Shown: positions 22,421-31,238 of the stretch, in pieces
How the letters are laid out: each line of letters opens with the position of its first letter
Numbering within the stretch: the first letter of the stretch is position 1
Origin: Dehalococcoidia bacterium
Lineage (GTDB): Bacteria > Chloroflexota > Dehalococcoidia > DSTF01 > WHTK01
Reading direction: 5' to 3'
Assembly: GCA_009377745.1 (NCBI GenBank)
Contig: WHTK01000023.1
Coordinates: 1,796-52,911, forward strand
DNA: 51,116 bases
Made by a program: the position numbers and the translations under genes
The notes under the pieces: model-generated
Told to the model about the DNA's origin: nothing
The model's input: the letters and a program-made list of their open reading frames with translations, nothing else
Database searches by the model: none

Positions 22421-24160
22421 CTACTTCCGGCTGAAGCGCTTCGCCAGTTCGTCCGCGCTCAGGTGCAGCATGGTCGGCCGGCCGTGGGGGCAGGTCTGCG
22501 GCGTCTCGCACGCCTCCAGCTGCCGGATCAGGTCCCGCATCTCCTCCGCCGCCAATGACTGGCCGGCCCGCACCGCCGCATGGCACGCCAGCGAGGCCGC
22601 CAGCCGTTGGCGTGGCTCCACCGGCCCATCTTCTCGCGTCAGCAGGTCGAGCAGCTCCACAAACGCCCGTGATGGGTCATCGCGTCTCAGGTCCGCTGGC
22701 GCCGCTCTCAGCAGATAGCCCCCCGGCCCAAACGCCTCGATCTCGAAGCCGTGCTCGCGCAGCACGCCGGCGTACACCGCCACCAGCGACTGCTGCGCCG
22801 GCGTCAGCTCCAGCGCCACCGGCGCCAGCAGCGGCTGCGCCGGCCGGCTCATCTCCATCTGCTCCGTCAGAAACCGCTCGAACAGGACCCGCTCGTGTGC
22901 CGCGTGCTGGTCGATGAGGTAGAGGCCCGCCGGCCCCTCGGCGATGATGTAGGTCGTGCCGGCCTGACCCAACGCCCGCAGGATAGGCAGGCTGCCCGGC
23001 AGCTCCCGTTGTGCAGATGCCGCCTCTACCCTCGAGCCATCCACCAACGTCCGCAACACCGATTGCACCGGCTCCTGCCTCAGCGCCAACGATGGCGATC
23101 CCTCCAACTGCGGCATCGCTGTCGGCGAGGCGAAGGCGCGAGGCCAGCCACCCATCGGCTCAGACCCCAGCGGCGCTAATCCCGCCAGCGCACTTCGCAG
23201 CGGACGTTGCACCAGCGCGAAGACCTGGCGCTCGTTGCGCAGCCTCACCTCAGCCTTGGCCGGATGGACGTTGACATCAACCTCGCTTGGCGGCAGCCGC
23301 AGGTCGATGACGGCGATAGGGAAGCGGCGCGCCGGCAGCAGGCCGGAATATGCCTCCTCGACGGCATAGCTCAACGACCGGCTGCGGACCCAGCGCCGGT
23401 TAATGAAGATCGTCACGTAACCGCGATTAGCCCGGGAAACGGAGGGCGGGGCGAACAGAGCTTCGAAGCCGAAGCCGTCCGCCTGCTCACTGGCCTCGAG
23501 GAATCCGGCAGCAAGCCCTGCTCCATACACGCCCGCCGCCGCCTCGCGCCGGCTGCCGGCGCCGCTGGTCGTAAACGTCTCCTTACCGTCCAGCCGCAGC
23601 GAAAACGCCACCTCCGGATAGGCGAGCGCATAGTGACTGACCACACTGGCAATCTGCGACGCCTCGGAACCCGCCGACCGCAGGAACTTGAGGCGCGCCG
23701 GTTGCTCATGGAACAGGTTGCGCGCGCTGATCGAGGTGCCGGAAGGGGCGCCGGCCACACCCTGGCCATCAAGGACACCGAAGCGGAAGCGCACCCGCGT
23801 GGCGGTCGGTGCGTCCGGCATGCGCGAGACTGCATCAACCTCCGCCACGGCGGCAATGCTCGGCAGCGCTTCGCCGCGGAAGCCAAGGGTGACTATGGCT
23901 TCCAGGTCGGCGTCGTCACGCAGCTTGCTGGTGGCATGGCGGGAGAAGGCCAGCGCCAGCTCCTCGGCGTCGATCCCGCAGCCGTTGTCGACGACGCGGA
24001 TCAGGGCGATTCCGCCCTCGTTGGCCTCGACGCTGATCCTGGTGGCGCCGGCATCGAGCGCGTTTTCGACCAGCTCCTTGACGATCGAGGCTGGGCGCTC
24101 AACCACCTCGCCGGCGGCAATGCGGCTCGCGACCTCGGGGGACAGGACGCGGATCGACAT
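22421..24160 (-). CDS. mutL: DNA mismatch repair protein MutL
   Basis: A 579-residue MutL with an N-terminal GHKL ATPase (ELVENALDAGATRI, VDNGCGID, GFRGEALPSIAAV) and the VDVNVHPAKAEVRL block at the end of the transducer domain. The C-terminal dimer domain carries the endonuclease motif DQHAAHERVLFE (DQHAxxExxxxE, about residue 417), SLACHAAVRAG and CPHGRPTM (about 560). It should therefore nick the new strand, as expected in bacteria without MutH. mutS lies 4.2 kb away on the same strand, separated by a plus-strand block, so the usual mutSL pair is interrupted here. Complete length. Confidence 0.96.
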   Translation of the reverse strand: MSIRVLSPEVASRIAAGEVVERPASIVKELVENALDAGATRISVEANEGGIALIRVVDNGCGIDAEELALAFSRHATSKLRDDADLEAIVTLGFRGEALPSIAAVAEVDAVSRMPDAPTATRVRFRFGVLDGQGVAGAPSGTSISARNLFHEQPARLKFLRSAGSEASQIASVVSHYALAYPEVAFSLRLDGKETFTTSGAGSRREAAAGVYGAGLAAGFLEASEQADGFGFEALFAPPSVSRANRGYVTIFINRRWVRSRSLSYAVEEAYSGLLPARRFPIAVIDLRLPPSEVDVNVHPAKAEVRLRNERQVFALVQRPLRSALAGLAPLGSEPMGGWPRAFASPTAMPQLEGSPSLALRQEPVQSVLRTLVDGSRVEAASAQRELPGSLPILRALGQAGTTYIIAEGPAGLYLIDQHAAHERVLFERFLTEQMEMSRPAQPLLAPVALELTPAQQSLVAVYAGVLREHGFEIEAFGPGGYLLRAAPADLRRDDPSRAFVELLDLLTREDGPVEPRQRLAASLACHAAVRAGQSLAAEEMRDLIRQLEACETPQTCPHGRPTMLHLSADELAKRFSRK

Positions 24161-24213
24161 GTTGGCTCATTTTAGCGCTTCGCAGTTGCGGCAGAGCCTC
24201 CAACCGTAATCTA

Positions 24214-25584
24214 ATGTGCTTGATGCCCCGTATCCTCATCGCCGCCGTGCTCCTTTTCGTCCTCGGACTTCCGTTCCTGCACCAGAATCCTCAGCGCTTC
24301 CAACCCGACCTTGAGTCGGCGGCGATGCAGGACGAGGTGATCGTCCGTCTGCATCCGCCTTTCACATCACTGGCAGACGAGGTGCTGGAGTCGCGCCTCG
24401 GCGGCGAGATCATCGACAGGCTGCCGGAGTTGGACTCGCTGCGCTTGCGGTTGACGGGCGAGACCCCGGCGCAAGCCGTAACGCGGCTTGCGCGCTTACC
24501 TCACGTCGAGATGGCGGAGCCGAACCACCGGCTGAGCGCCACTGTGATCCCGACAGACCCCTTCTACTCGGCGCAGAGCGCCTATCTGGCGCTGATCCAG
24601 GCGCCGGAAGCCTGGGATGTGGAATTGGGCCTCGATTCCGTGTTGGTGGCAGTGCTCGACTCGGGGTTGGACCTGACGCATCCGGACTTGCAGGGCCGCT
24701 TCTGGACCAACCCGCTGGAAGACGAGGACAACCGGCTTGACGATGACAACAACGGCTGCGTGGACGACCGTCATGGCTGCAGCTTCGTCTCAGAGGAGAG
24801 CATCGATTCGTCCTGCACTGAGCCAGCCCAGGGCCTGGTCACCGACGACAACGGACACGGGACCTTCGTCTCAGGGATCATCGCCGCACAGGCCAGCAAT
24901 GGTATCGGCGTGAGTGGCGTGGCCCCCGGCGTGACCGTCGTGCCGGTGAAGATCCTCGACTGCAAGGGCGGCGGCACGGCGGTCGAGGCGGCGCAGGGCA
25001 TCCTCTATGCCGCCCGTATCGGCGCCAGGGTGGCGAACATCAGCTTCGGCGCGGACGGCGAGTCGGTGACGCTGGCGACGGCGATCCGGGAGGCCTACGA
25101 CCGCTACGGGATGGTGATCATCGCCGCGACGGGTAACGAGGGCGGCAGCCGGGTGACGTTCCCCGCGCGCCTGCCGCAGACGATCGCGGTGGCGTCATCT
25201 GGGACGCCTGCCGATCCCAGCGCCCGGTCGCCCTTCAGCGACTGGGGGCCGGAGGTGTCCTTCGCTGCGCCGGGCTTGAACATCATCAGCACCCTGCCGC
25301 CGGAGTTCTGCAGCAACGGCTGGCAGTGCGTCGAAGGGCAGCCATACGCGGTGTCCAGCGGGACGTCCTTCGCGGCGCCCATCGCCTCGGCGCTGGCGGC
25401 GCTGCTGATCTCCCATACGCCGTTCCTGACACCGGAGCAGGTCAGGGGCATCATCATGTCGACCGCAGAGCCGCTGCCGGACGTCACAACGCCGAATTGG
25501 GACGGGGCCGGCCGCATCCGGATGCGAGACGCGCTGGCCCAGCCGCGTTTCTACCTAGGGGCAGCGGGCATCGCCAAGCAGTAG
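24214..25584 (+). CDS. Secreted subtilisin-like serine protease (S8)
   Basis: A 456-residue subtilase. A signal peptide (RILIAAVLLFVLGLPFL) starts the protein, from either ATG 24214 or ATG 24223. An inhibitor-I9-like propeptide (about residues 40-105) ends just before the mature domain. The catalytic triad is Asp149 (AVLDSGLDLTHPD), His215 (DDNGHGTFVSG) and Ser385 (SSGTSFAAPIASA), with the oxyanion Asn in AATGNEGG. Two extra cysteine-bearing loops (NNGCVDDRHGCS and CSNGWQC) may form disulphides. No C-terminal anchor is seen, so the enzyme is probably released. It is divergent from mutL with about 50 bp between them. Confidence 0.94.
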   Translation: MCLMPRILIAAVLLFVLGLPFLHQNPQRFQPDLESAAMQDEVIVRLHPPFTSLADEVLESRLGGEIIDRLPELDSLRLRLTGETPAQAVTRLARLPHVEMAEPNHRLSATVIPTDPFYSAQSAYLALIQAPEAWDVELGLDSVLVAVLDSGLDLTHPDLQGRFWTNPLEDEDNRLDDDNNGCVDDRHGCSFVSEESIDSSCTEPAQGLVTDDNGHGTFVSGIIAAQASNGIGVSGVAPGVTVVPVKILDCKGGGTAVEAAQGILYAARIGARVANISFGADGESVTLATAIREAYDRYGMVIIAATGNEGGSRVTFPARLPQTIAVASSGTPADPSARSPFSDWGPEVSFAAPGLNIISTLPPEFCSNGWQCVEGQPYAVSSGTSFAAPIASALAALLISHTPFLTPEQVRGIIMSTAEPLPDVTTPNWDGAGRIRMRDALAQPRFYLGAAGIAKQ

Positions 25585-25894
25585 CCCCGCGTTTGATTGA
25601 TGGATTAACTTAAGCGTTTTTGTCGCACTTTAGGCGTTGCCGGAATCTGAGCAGCAGCCCTCAAATAACGCGCTTGCTTGATTGATCCAGGCAGGGCGCT
25701 CCTCTCGAGAGGCAAAACTGCGCACACGAGACCGGGCATGGCGATCCTCCTGGCGGGAGCTTAACAGGAGCCGCGACGAGGTCTAAGACGCTGATAACAC
25801 GTCAACGCTATGTTGGATGAGGCGGCGACTTAGCTTGACCATAAATTAGCGCTCAGTCTGGACGCCTTCGCCGTGGGGCTCCTAGCATGGATGT
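25585..25894. other. 310-bp intergenic spacer without recognised gene
   Basis: This region lies between the subtilase and the ferritin-like/VIT gene. It is more AT-rich than its surroundings. It contains a 12-bp palindrome CCTCTCGAGAGG (25701-25712) and a TTGACC at 25834-25839 without a convincing -10 box. I see no ORF, RNA gene or terminator here that I can support. Confidence 0.5.
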
Positions 25895-27013
25895 ATGGCG
25901 AACGAGACCGAGGCCAGAGCAGCGCCCAAGCCCCAGTTGATCCTGGCCAACTGGCACAACGAGCTGGACAGCGCCCATTTGTATCGCTACCTGGCGGCGC
26001 GTGAAGAGGACGAGCAGCGGGCATCGCTGCTGCTCGAGATGGCCGAGTCGGAAGAGCGCCACGCCAAAGTGATGGAGCGCGGCCTGCGCGAGATGGGCGT
26101 ACGGCTGCCGGCGCACCACATCAGCTTTCAAACCAGGTTCCTCAAGTTTCTGGCGAGGATAGCGAGACCGCGAGTGGTCTACCCGCTGCTGCACGGCGCC
26201 GAGATCACCGGCACGCAGGACTACGCGGCCCAGGACGAGAGCACGGCGGCGCTGGCTTCGGAAGAGCGGTCACACGCGCGAGCCCTGGGTGAGCTATCGG
26301 TGCGCGGCGCCGGACGGCCGGAGCACTGGCACCGGTCGGCCGGGGGCGGCACGTTACGGGCGGCGGTGTTCGGCGTCAACGACGGCCTCGTGTCCAACCT
26401 GAGCCTGCTGATGGGGTTCGCGGGCGCCAGCGCGGATGCGGGCTTCGCGTTGCTGGCGGGCTTCTCCGGATTGCTGGCTGGCGCGTCGTCGATGGCGGCC
26501 GGCGAGTACGTCTCGATGAAGGCGCAGCGGGAGCTGTTCGAGCGCCAGATCGAGCTGGAATCGGCGGAGCTGGCGGTGACGCCGAAGGAAGAAGAAGAGG
26601 AGCTGGCGCTGATCTACCGCGCCAAGGGCCTGCCGAAGATAGAGGCAGAGCGGCTGGCGCGCCGCCTCTCCGAGGACCCCGAGGTGGCGCTGGACTCGCT
26701 GGTGCGCGAGGAGCTGGGGCTGGACCCGCGGGACCTGGGGTCGCCTTACGGCGCGGCGATAGGGTCGTTCGTGGCATTCGCGCTTGGGGCGCTGATCCCG
26801 GTGCTGCCGTATCTGTTCGGAGCAGCGACCTGGAACGTTGGGCTGAGCCTGATCTTGAGCGGACTGGCGCTGTTCAGCGTCGGGGCGCTTGTTTCAGTGT
26901 TCACGGGCCGGAGCGTGCTGTTCAGCGGCGGGCGGCAGCTGGCGATCGGCGCGGTGGCGGCGGTGATCACGTTTGCGCTGGGCAAGGCGATCGGGGTTTC
27001 GGCGGGGCTATAG
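25895..27013 (+). CDS. Ferritin-like/VIT1 fusion protein (MbfA/Er-VIT1 type iron exporter)
   Basis: A 372-residue fusion. Residues 15-150 form a rubrerythrin-like four-helix domain with carboxylate/histidine ligands (NELDSAHLYRYL, AESEERHAKVME, EERSHARAL). Residues 160-372 form a VIT1/CCC1 transporter domain (FGVNDGLVSNLSLLMG, ASSMAAGEYVSMKAQRELFERQ) with about five membrane helices. MbfA-type proteins export ferrous iron and protect from iron and peroxide stress. The ferritin-like domain is thought to sense or oxidise iron. The ATG at 25895 is the third of three closely spaced ATGs and the only one in frame. The gene is followed 32 bases later by a secreted unknown. Confidence 0.93.
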   Translation: MANETEARAAPKPQLILANWHNELDSAHLYRYLAAREEDEQRASLLLEMAESEERHAKVMERGLREMGVRLPAHHISFQTRFLKFLARIARPRVVYPLLHGAEITGTQDYAAQDESTAALASEERSHARALGELSVRGAGRPEHWHRSAGGGTLRAAVFGVNDGLVSNLSLLMGFAGASADAGFALLAGFSGLLAGASSMAAGEYVSMKAQRELFERQIELESAELAVTPKEEEEELALIYRAKGLPKIEAERLARRLSEDPEVALDSLVREELGLDPRDLGSPYGAAIGSFVAFALGALIPVLPYLFGAATWNVGLSLILSGLALFSVGALVSVFTGRSVLFSGGRQLAIGAVAAVITFALGKAIGVSAGL

Positions 27014-27045
27014 AGCCCCAACGTCGCTTCGCTTAATCTGGGACC

Positions 27046-27819
27046 GTGCCCAGACTGCTACTGCTCGTCGCGCTTGGCCTGATCACCACGACCGCGTTTC
27101 TGACGCCACTGATCGGATCGCCGCGGCCCGTCTGGGCCTGCTCGATCGGGATAGGCGAGCGAAGCATCGACGTTCTGGCGGCGAGGTCGGATGCCGTGGC
27201 GCTGGTCGAGGTCATCGCCGCCGGCGACTCGATCAACAGAGCGCCTCCCCGAGGGACACCTGCGACACCACTTTCGGCGGCTGCGCAGGGCCATCTCTTC
27301 GACCTGACGGGCTACGGCGGCAGGCTGCGCGTCGTGGAGCTGATCTCGGGATCGATGCCGCAGGAAGTTGACGTCGATGCCGGGGTGCGTTCCGGCCTGG
27401 AGGAAGGGCTGCGCGGGATAGAGGCGACAGGGAACGTTCCGCCGTGCCGGCTCGACAGCTTCAGGACGCGCTACGAGCCCGGCGGGATGTACGCGGCGCT
27501 GCTGATCGAGCGGGACAGCGGCTGGCAGACCCAGATCGCCTATCGCGTCTCCGGCGAGGACGCACTGGTTACCAACGACTACTCTCCCGGCGCGGTCAGC
27601 CCACCTCTCACGCTGGGGGACGAACTGCACGAGACGTTCTTGAAGGGCGTCGACGCCAAAGCGGAGTATCCGGAAGGAGTGGAGACCGGGCCGCTGGGCC
27701 AGGTCTGGATGGTCACGGCTGATCGCGTGCCACTGTCGTCATTGCTCGACGCAATGAGGGCGGCGCATAAAGCCTCGATTCAGCCGCCCGCCACCGGCTC
27801 CGCCGGCCTGGCACACTGA
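27046..27819 (+). CDS. Secreted protein of unknown function
   Basis: A 257-residue protein from GTG 27046. It has a clear signal peptide (LLLLVALGLITTTAFL, cleavage probably near WACS; the cysteine at about residue 32 might also be a lipid anchor, though the preceding residues are not a classical lipobox). The mature part is beta-rich, with a second cysteine near residue 145 that could pair with Cys32. No catalytic motif is seen and I do not recognise a family. It follows the iron exporter by 32 bases and may be co-transcribed. A role in metal handling is only suggested by position. Confidence 0.68.
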   Translation: MPRLLLLVALGLITTTAFLTPLIGSPRPVWACSIGIGERSIDVLAARSDAVALVEVIAAGDSINRAPPRGTPATPLSAAAQGHLFDLTGYGGRLRVVELISGSMPQEVDVDAGVRSGLEEGLRGIEATGNVPPCRLDSFRTRYEPGGMYAALLIERDSGWQTQIAYRVSGEDALVTNDYSPGAVSPPLTLGDELHETFLKGVDAKAEYPEGVETGPLGQVWMVTADRVPLSSLLDAMRAAHKASIQPPATGSAGLAH

Positions 27820-27987
27820 GGGCGATCTTCAGCCTTCTGATGACAGGGAAGGGTTGTCCAGAAACACAGACGATTGGCTTGTCCCTCTAGAGCCTCTGGA
27901 TAGACTCTTTAAGACCATCAGGACAAGCGGTTTGCTTCGCTTCGCCTCTTAGGCAAGACGGACCGGCGTCACTCAGCCGACAAACGC

Positions 27988-28395
27988 CTAGTCAGCCAGC
28001 TCCGGCATGCCGGGGTTCCAGGCGATCTCCCAGAGAAAGCCGTCCGGGTCGGTGAAGTAGGCCGTGTAGCCACCCCAGAAGACGTCCTGCGCCGGGCGGA
28101 CGACCGTGGCGCCGGCGCGTACCGCCTTGGCGAGGACTGAATCGACTTCCTCACGGGTCGCGACGTTGTGGGCCAGGCTGAGGCCGTTAAAACCGGAGCC
28201 TTCGGGTGCAATTCCGGCGTCGTTGGCCAGCTCAGCGCGGGGCCAGAGCGCGAGCCGCGTGCCTTTCAGGTCGAAGAAGGCGACGGTGTCGTCGCTCTGA
28301 GGGTGCAGCGGCAGACCGAGGCCTTCGGCGTAGAAGCGGCGGGAGCGTTCGAGATCAGCGACGCCGAGGGTCAGGAGGCTGATGCGTGGATTCAT
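27988..28395 (-). CDS. VOC-family (glyoxalase/bleomycin-resistance fold) protein
   Basis: A 135-residue vicinal-oxygen-chelate protein made of two beta-alpha-beta-beta-beta modules. LTLGVADLERSRRFYAEGLG begins the first, and GGYTAYFTDPDGFLWEIAWNP ends the second with the metal-site Glu. The first-module metal histidine is replaced (TLGV rather than a leading His), so metal binding may be partial. GGAGGA lies seven bases before the ATG, within the end of mutS, and the mutS stop is separated from the start by one base, so expression is coupled to mutS. Substrate unknown. Confidence 0.88.
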   Translation of the reverse strand: MNPRISLLTLGVADLERSRRFYAEGLGLPLHPQSDDTVAFFDLKGTRLALWPRAELANDAGIAPEGSGFNGLSLAHNVATREEVDSVLAKAVRAGATVVRPAQDVFWGGYTAYFTDPDGFLWEIAWNPGMPELAD

Positions 28396-28396
28396 A

Positions 28397-30949
28397 TCAT
28401 TCCTCCAGCTTGGATTTGAGCTCGTAGAGATGGGTGAGAGCCTGGAGCGGGGTGAGGGCGTCGAGGTCGAGGGCAGCGAGGGCGCGCTCGACCCCGGACG
28501 GGGCGGCTTCGCTCATGAGGGGGAGCTGGGGAGCTGGTCCGGCCCTGCGCCGGGCCACGGCGCCGTTGCGGGAGGCGTCTTCGAGGCCGGTCAGGACTTC
28601 ACGGGCGCGCTGGATGACGGCGGCGGGCATGCCGGCCAGCTCGGCGACATGGATGCCGTAGCTGCGGTCGGCGCCGCCGGGGACGATGCGGTGGAGGAAG
28701 ACGACGCGTCCGTCCTGCTCCGTGACGGCGACGCTGAAATTGCGGACGCGCGGCAGCGTAGTCGCGAGCTGGGTCATCTCGTGATAGTGGGTGGCGAAGA
28801 GGGTTCGCGCGGCGCGCTCCGGACGGGCATGGAGGTGCTCGACCACGGCGCGGGCGATGGCGAGGCCGTCGTAGGTGCTGGTGCCGCGGCCGACCTCGTC
28901 GAAGAGGACGAGGGAGCGGCGGCTGGCGCCGCGCAGGATGGCGGCGGTCTCCAGCATCTCAACCATGAAGGTGGACTCGCCGCGGGCGACATCGTCCTGG
29001 GCGCCGATGCGGGTGAAGATGCGGTCGGCAATGCCGATGCGGGCCTCGGCGGCGGGTACGAAGCTGCCGGTCTGAGCCAGGAGGACGATAAGGGCCACCT
29101 GGCGCAGGTAGGTAGACTTGCCGGCCATGTTGGGGCCGGTGAGGACGACGATCTGGGCGTCATCGCTGTCGAGGGCCGTGTCGTTGGGGACGAAGCGGCC
29201 GTCTCCGAGGCTGGCTTCAACCACGGGATGGCGGCCATCGCGGATCTGGATGCAGCCGGACTCATCGAGTTGGGGGCGGACGTAGCCCTGGCGGGCGGCG
29301 GTCTCGGCCAGGGCGCTGAAGACGTCGATCTCGGCGACGGTGCGCGCGACCTGGTGCAGGCCATCGCCGAGGCCATTGACCTGGGCGCAGACCTGGCGGA
29401 AGAGCGCCGCCTCCAGCTCGCCGATGGTCTCGCGAGCGGAGAGGATGCGCTCCTCCAGCTCTTTGAGGCGGGGTGTGACAAAGCGCTCGGCGCCGACGAG
29501 GGTCTGGCGCCGTTGGAAGTCGTCCGGGACGAGGGCGAGGTTGGCGTTTGAGACCTCGATGTAGTAGCCGAAGACGCGGTTGTAAGCAACGCGGAGGGAG
29601 CGGATGCCGGTGCGGTCGCGCTCCGATGCTTCGAGGTCTGCCAGGGCGCGGCGGACATCGCCGGTCAGGGAACGGGCCTCGTCCAGCTCGGCGGAGAAGG
29701 CGATGCGGATGACACCGCCCTCGCCGACGACTGGCGCGGGGTCTTCAGCGATGGCGGCCGTCAAGAGAGCCGCGGCTTCGGAGGCGGCGTGGATGGCGGC
29801 GGGTGAGGCTTCGTGGCCGGCGGCGACGAGGAGCTCCGGGAAGGCAACGAGGCCTCGACGCAGGGCGGCAAGGTCGCGAGGCATGGCGGCGTTAGCGGCG
29901 ATACGGCCGCAAATGCGCTCGATGTCCGGCAGGTCGCGCAGGTGGTCGCGGGTGGTGGCACGGCGGAGGGTGTCGGAGACGAAGCGCTCGACGTGATCGA
30001 GGCGTTGATTCAGGGACGTTATGTCTAATAAGGGTTGCCCCAGCCAGCGGGATAGCAGGCGGGAGCCCATCGCGGTGCGGCTGGCATCCAGGGTCTCGAT
30101 CAGGGAGCCACGGCGGGAGTTGTCACGCAGGGAGGCAAATATCTCGAGATGGCGGCGAGCGTTGGCGTCGAGGACCATGAAGCGCGACGGGTTGTAGACC
30201 TGGAGGTCCTTGACGTTGGCGAGGGCAGCGCGCTGGTTGTCGGCCAGGTAGGCCAGGACGGCGCCGGCAGCGGCGATAGCCTGGGGCTGACCGCGCAGGC
30301 CGTAGCCTTCGAGGGAGGCGACGGCGAAGTGGTCGCGCAGGCGACGATCGGCCTCATCGGGGTGGAAGAGGCGCGCGTCGAGCGGCGTCAAGGGCGCTTC
30401 GCTGGGGGAGGGCAGATCGGCGCCCTCGGGCAGGAGGACTTCGGCGGGGGCGAGGCGCGCCAGCTCGACGGTGAGGTCGGCGTCCGTGGCTTCGGCGGCG
30501 GCGAACTCACCGGTCGTGATGTCGACGTAGGCTAAGCCGTGACGCGGCGAGCCGGGCGCCACGGCGACGAGGTAGTTGTTGGCGGCGGCGCTGAGCAGCT
30601 CCTCTTCGACGACGGTGCCGGGGGTGACGACGCGGACGACGTCGCGCTGGACGATGCCCTTGGCGTCCCTGGCGTCCTCCATCTGCTCACAAATCGCGAC
30701 CTTGAAGCCGCGTCCGACCAACTTCTTGAGGTGGGCCTGGAGGGAGTGATGGGGCACTCCGGCCAGGGGGACGCGCAGGCCCTTGCCCATAGGCTTGGAG
30801 GTGAGGGTGATCTCCAGCTCTTTGGCAACCAGCTTGGCGTCCTCATCGAAGGTCTCGTAGAAATCGCCGAGGCGGAAAAAGACGATGGCGTTGGGGAAGC
30901 GTCGCTTGATCTCGAGGTACTGGCGGCGGATGGGGGTTGCGTTGGTCAC
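28397..30949 (-). CDS. mutS: DNA mismatch repair protein MutS
   Basis: An 850-residue MutS. The mismatch-reading Phe-x-Glu is in FFRLGDFYETF (about residue 28), followed by the connector, lever and clamp domains. The ABC-type ATPase carries Walker A TGPNMAGKSTYLRQ (about residue 604), the LxxG-like signature and Walker B VLFDEVGRGTSTYDG (about 680). A dimerisation tail ends the protein. It recognises mismatches and recruits MutL, encoded at 22421-24160. An intergenic region of about 290 bp rich in hairpin repeats precedes it. Complete and of normal length. Confidence 0.97.
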   Translation of the reverse strand: MTNATPIRRQYLEIKRRFPNAIVFFRLGDFYETFDEDAKLVAKELEITLTSKPMGKGLRVPLAGVPHHSLQAHLKKLVGRGFKVAICEQMEDARDAKGIVQRDVVRVVTPGTVVEEELLSAAANNYLVAVAPGSPRHGLAYVDITTGEFAAAEATDADLTVELARLAPAEVLLPEGADLPSPSEAPLTPLDARLFHPDEADRRLRDHFAVASLEGYGLRGQPQAIAAAGAVLAYLADNQRAALANVKDLQVYNPSRFMVLDANARRHLEIFASLRDNSRRGSLIETLDASRTAMGSRLLSRWLGQPLLDITSLNQRLDHVERFVSDTLRRATTRDHLRDLPDIERICGRIAANAAMPRDLAALRRGLVAFPELLVAAGHEASPAAIHAASEAAALLTAAIAEDPAPVVGEGGVIRIAFSAELDEARSLTGDVRRALADLEASERDRTGIRSLRVAYNRVFGYYIEVSNANLALVPDDFQRRQTLVGAERFVTPRLKELEERILSARETIGELEAALFRQVCAQVNGLGDGLHQVARTVAEIDVFSALAETAARQGYVRPQLDESGCIQIRDGRHPVVEASLGDGRFVPNDTALDSDDAQIVVLTGPNMAGKSTYLRQVALIVLLAQTGSFVPAAEARIGIADRIFTRIGAQDDVARGESTFMVEMLETAAILRGASRRSLVLFDEVGRGTSTYDGLAIARAVVEHLHARPERAARTLFATHYHEMTQLATTLPRVRNFSVAVTEQDGRVVFLHRIVPGGADRSYGIHVAELAGMPAAVIQRAREVLTGLEDASRNGAVARRRAGPAPQLPLMSEAAPSGVERALAALDLDALTPLQALTHLYELKSKLEE

Positions 30950-31105
30950 GGCGACGTTTGCCGAATCTGGGTGTGGAATCCCGCGGCTCGGGAACGAGGG
31001 GATGTGGCAAGGGCGAACATCTGGCCTAGTTTAGGGGTTTGGCGGAGGAACCGGAAGCGGGGATGTGGGTTGGGTATACGGGTCGGCGGTGAGCCCGCCC
31101 CTCCC

Positions 31106-31133
31106 CTGGCGACCGTGAAGGTCGCCGCTACAG
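31106..31133 (-). repeat. Dispersed hairpin repeat C, copy 2
   Basis: GGCGACC (31108-31114) and GGTCGCC (31120-31126) form a perfect 7-bp stem with loop GTGAA, followed by GCTACAG. On the minus strand this reads CTGTAGCGGCGACC and so on, as at 21143-21176. Confidence 0.65.
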
Positions 31134-31183
31134 CGCGGGCCGGAGATATCGGCCGAATTCGAGACGTGTTTCGTGGGCGGGAA

Positions 31184-31230
31184 GTCAAAGGTTGCCACGC
31201 CTCGGCTAACGCCGATGGCTCGTAACGACA
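31184..31230 (-). repeat. REP-like repeat A, copy 5
   Basis: GTCAAAGGTTGCCACGCCTC through GGCTCGTAACGACA is an inverted-orientation copy of repeat A. It ends nine bases before the NuoF-like stop codon on the opposite strand and could serve as its terminator. Confidence 0.8.
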
Positions 31231-31238
31231 GCTTCGTG

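Noticed and set aside
27877..27929. Inverted repeat GCTTGTCC ... GGACAAGC between the secreted unknown and the VOC gene
   Set aside because: The arms are eight bases and 37 bases apart, with no T-run or second copy in the window. Too weak to call a terminator or operator.
28382..29551. Long plus-strand frame opposite mutS
   Set aside because: Glycine/alanine/glutamate-rich shadow with no domain, covered by the intact mutS ATPase region.
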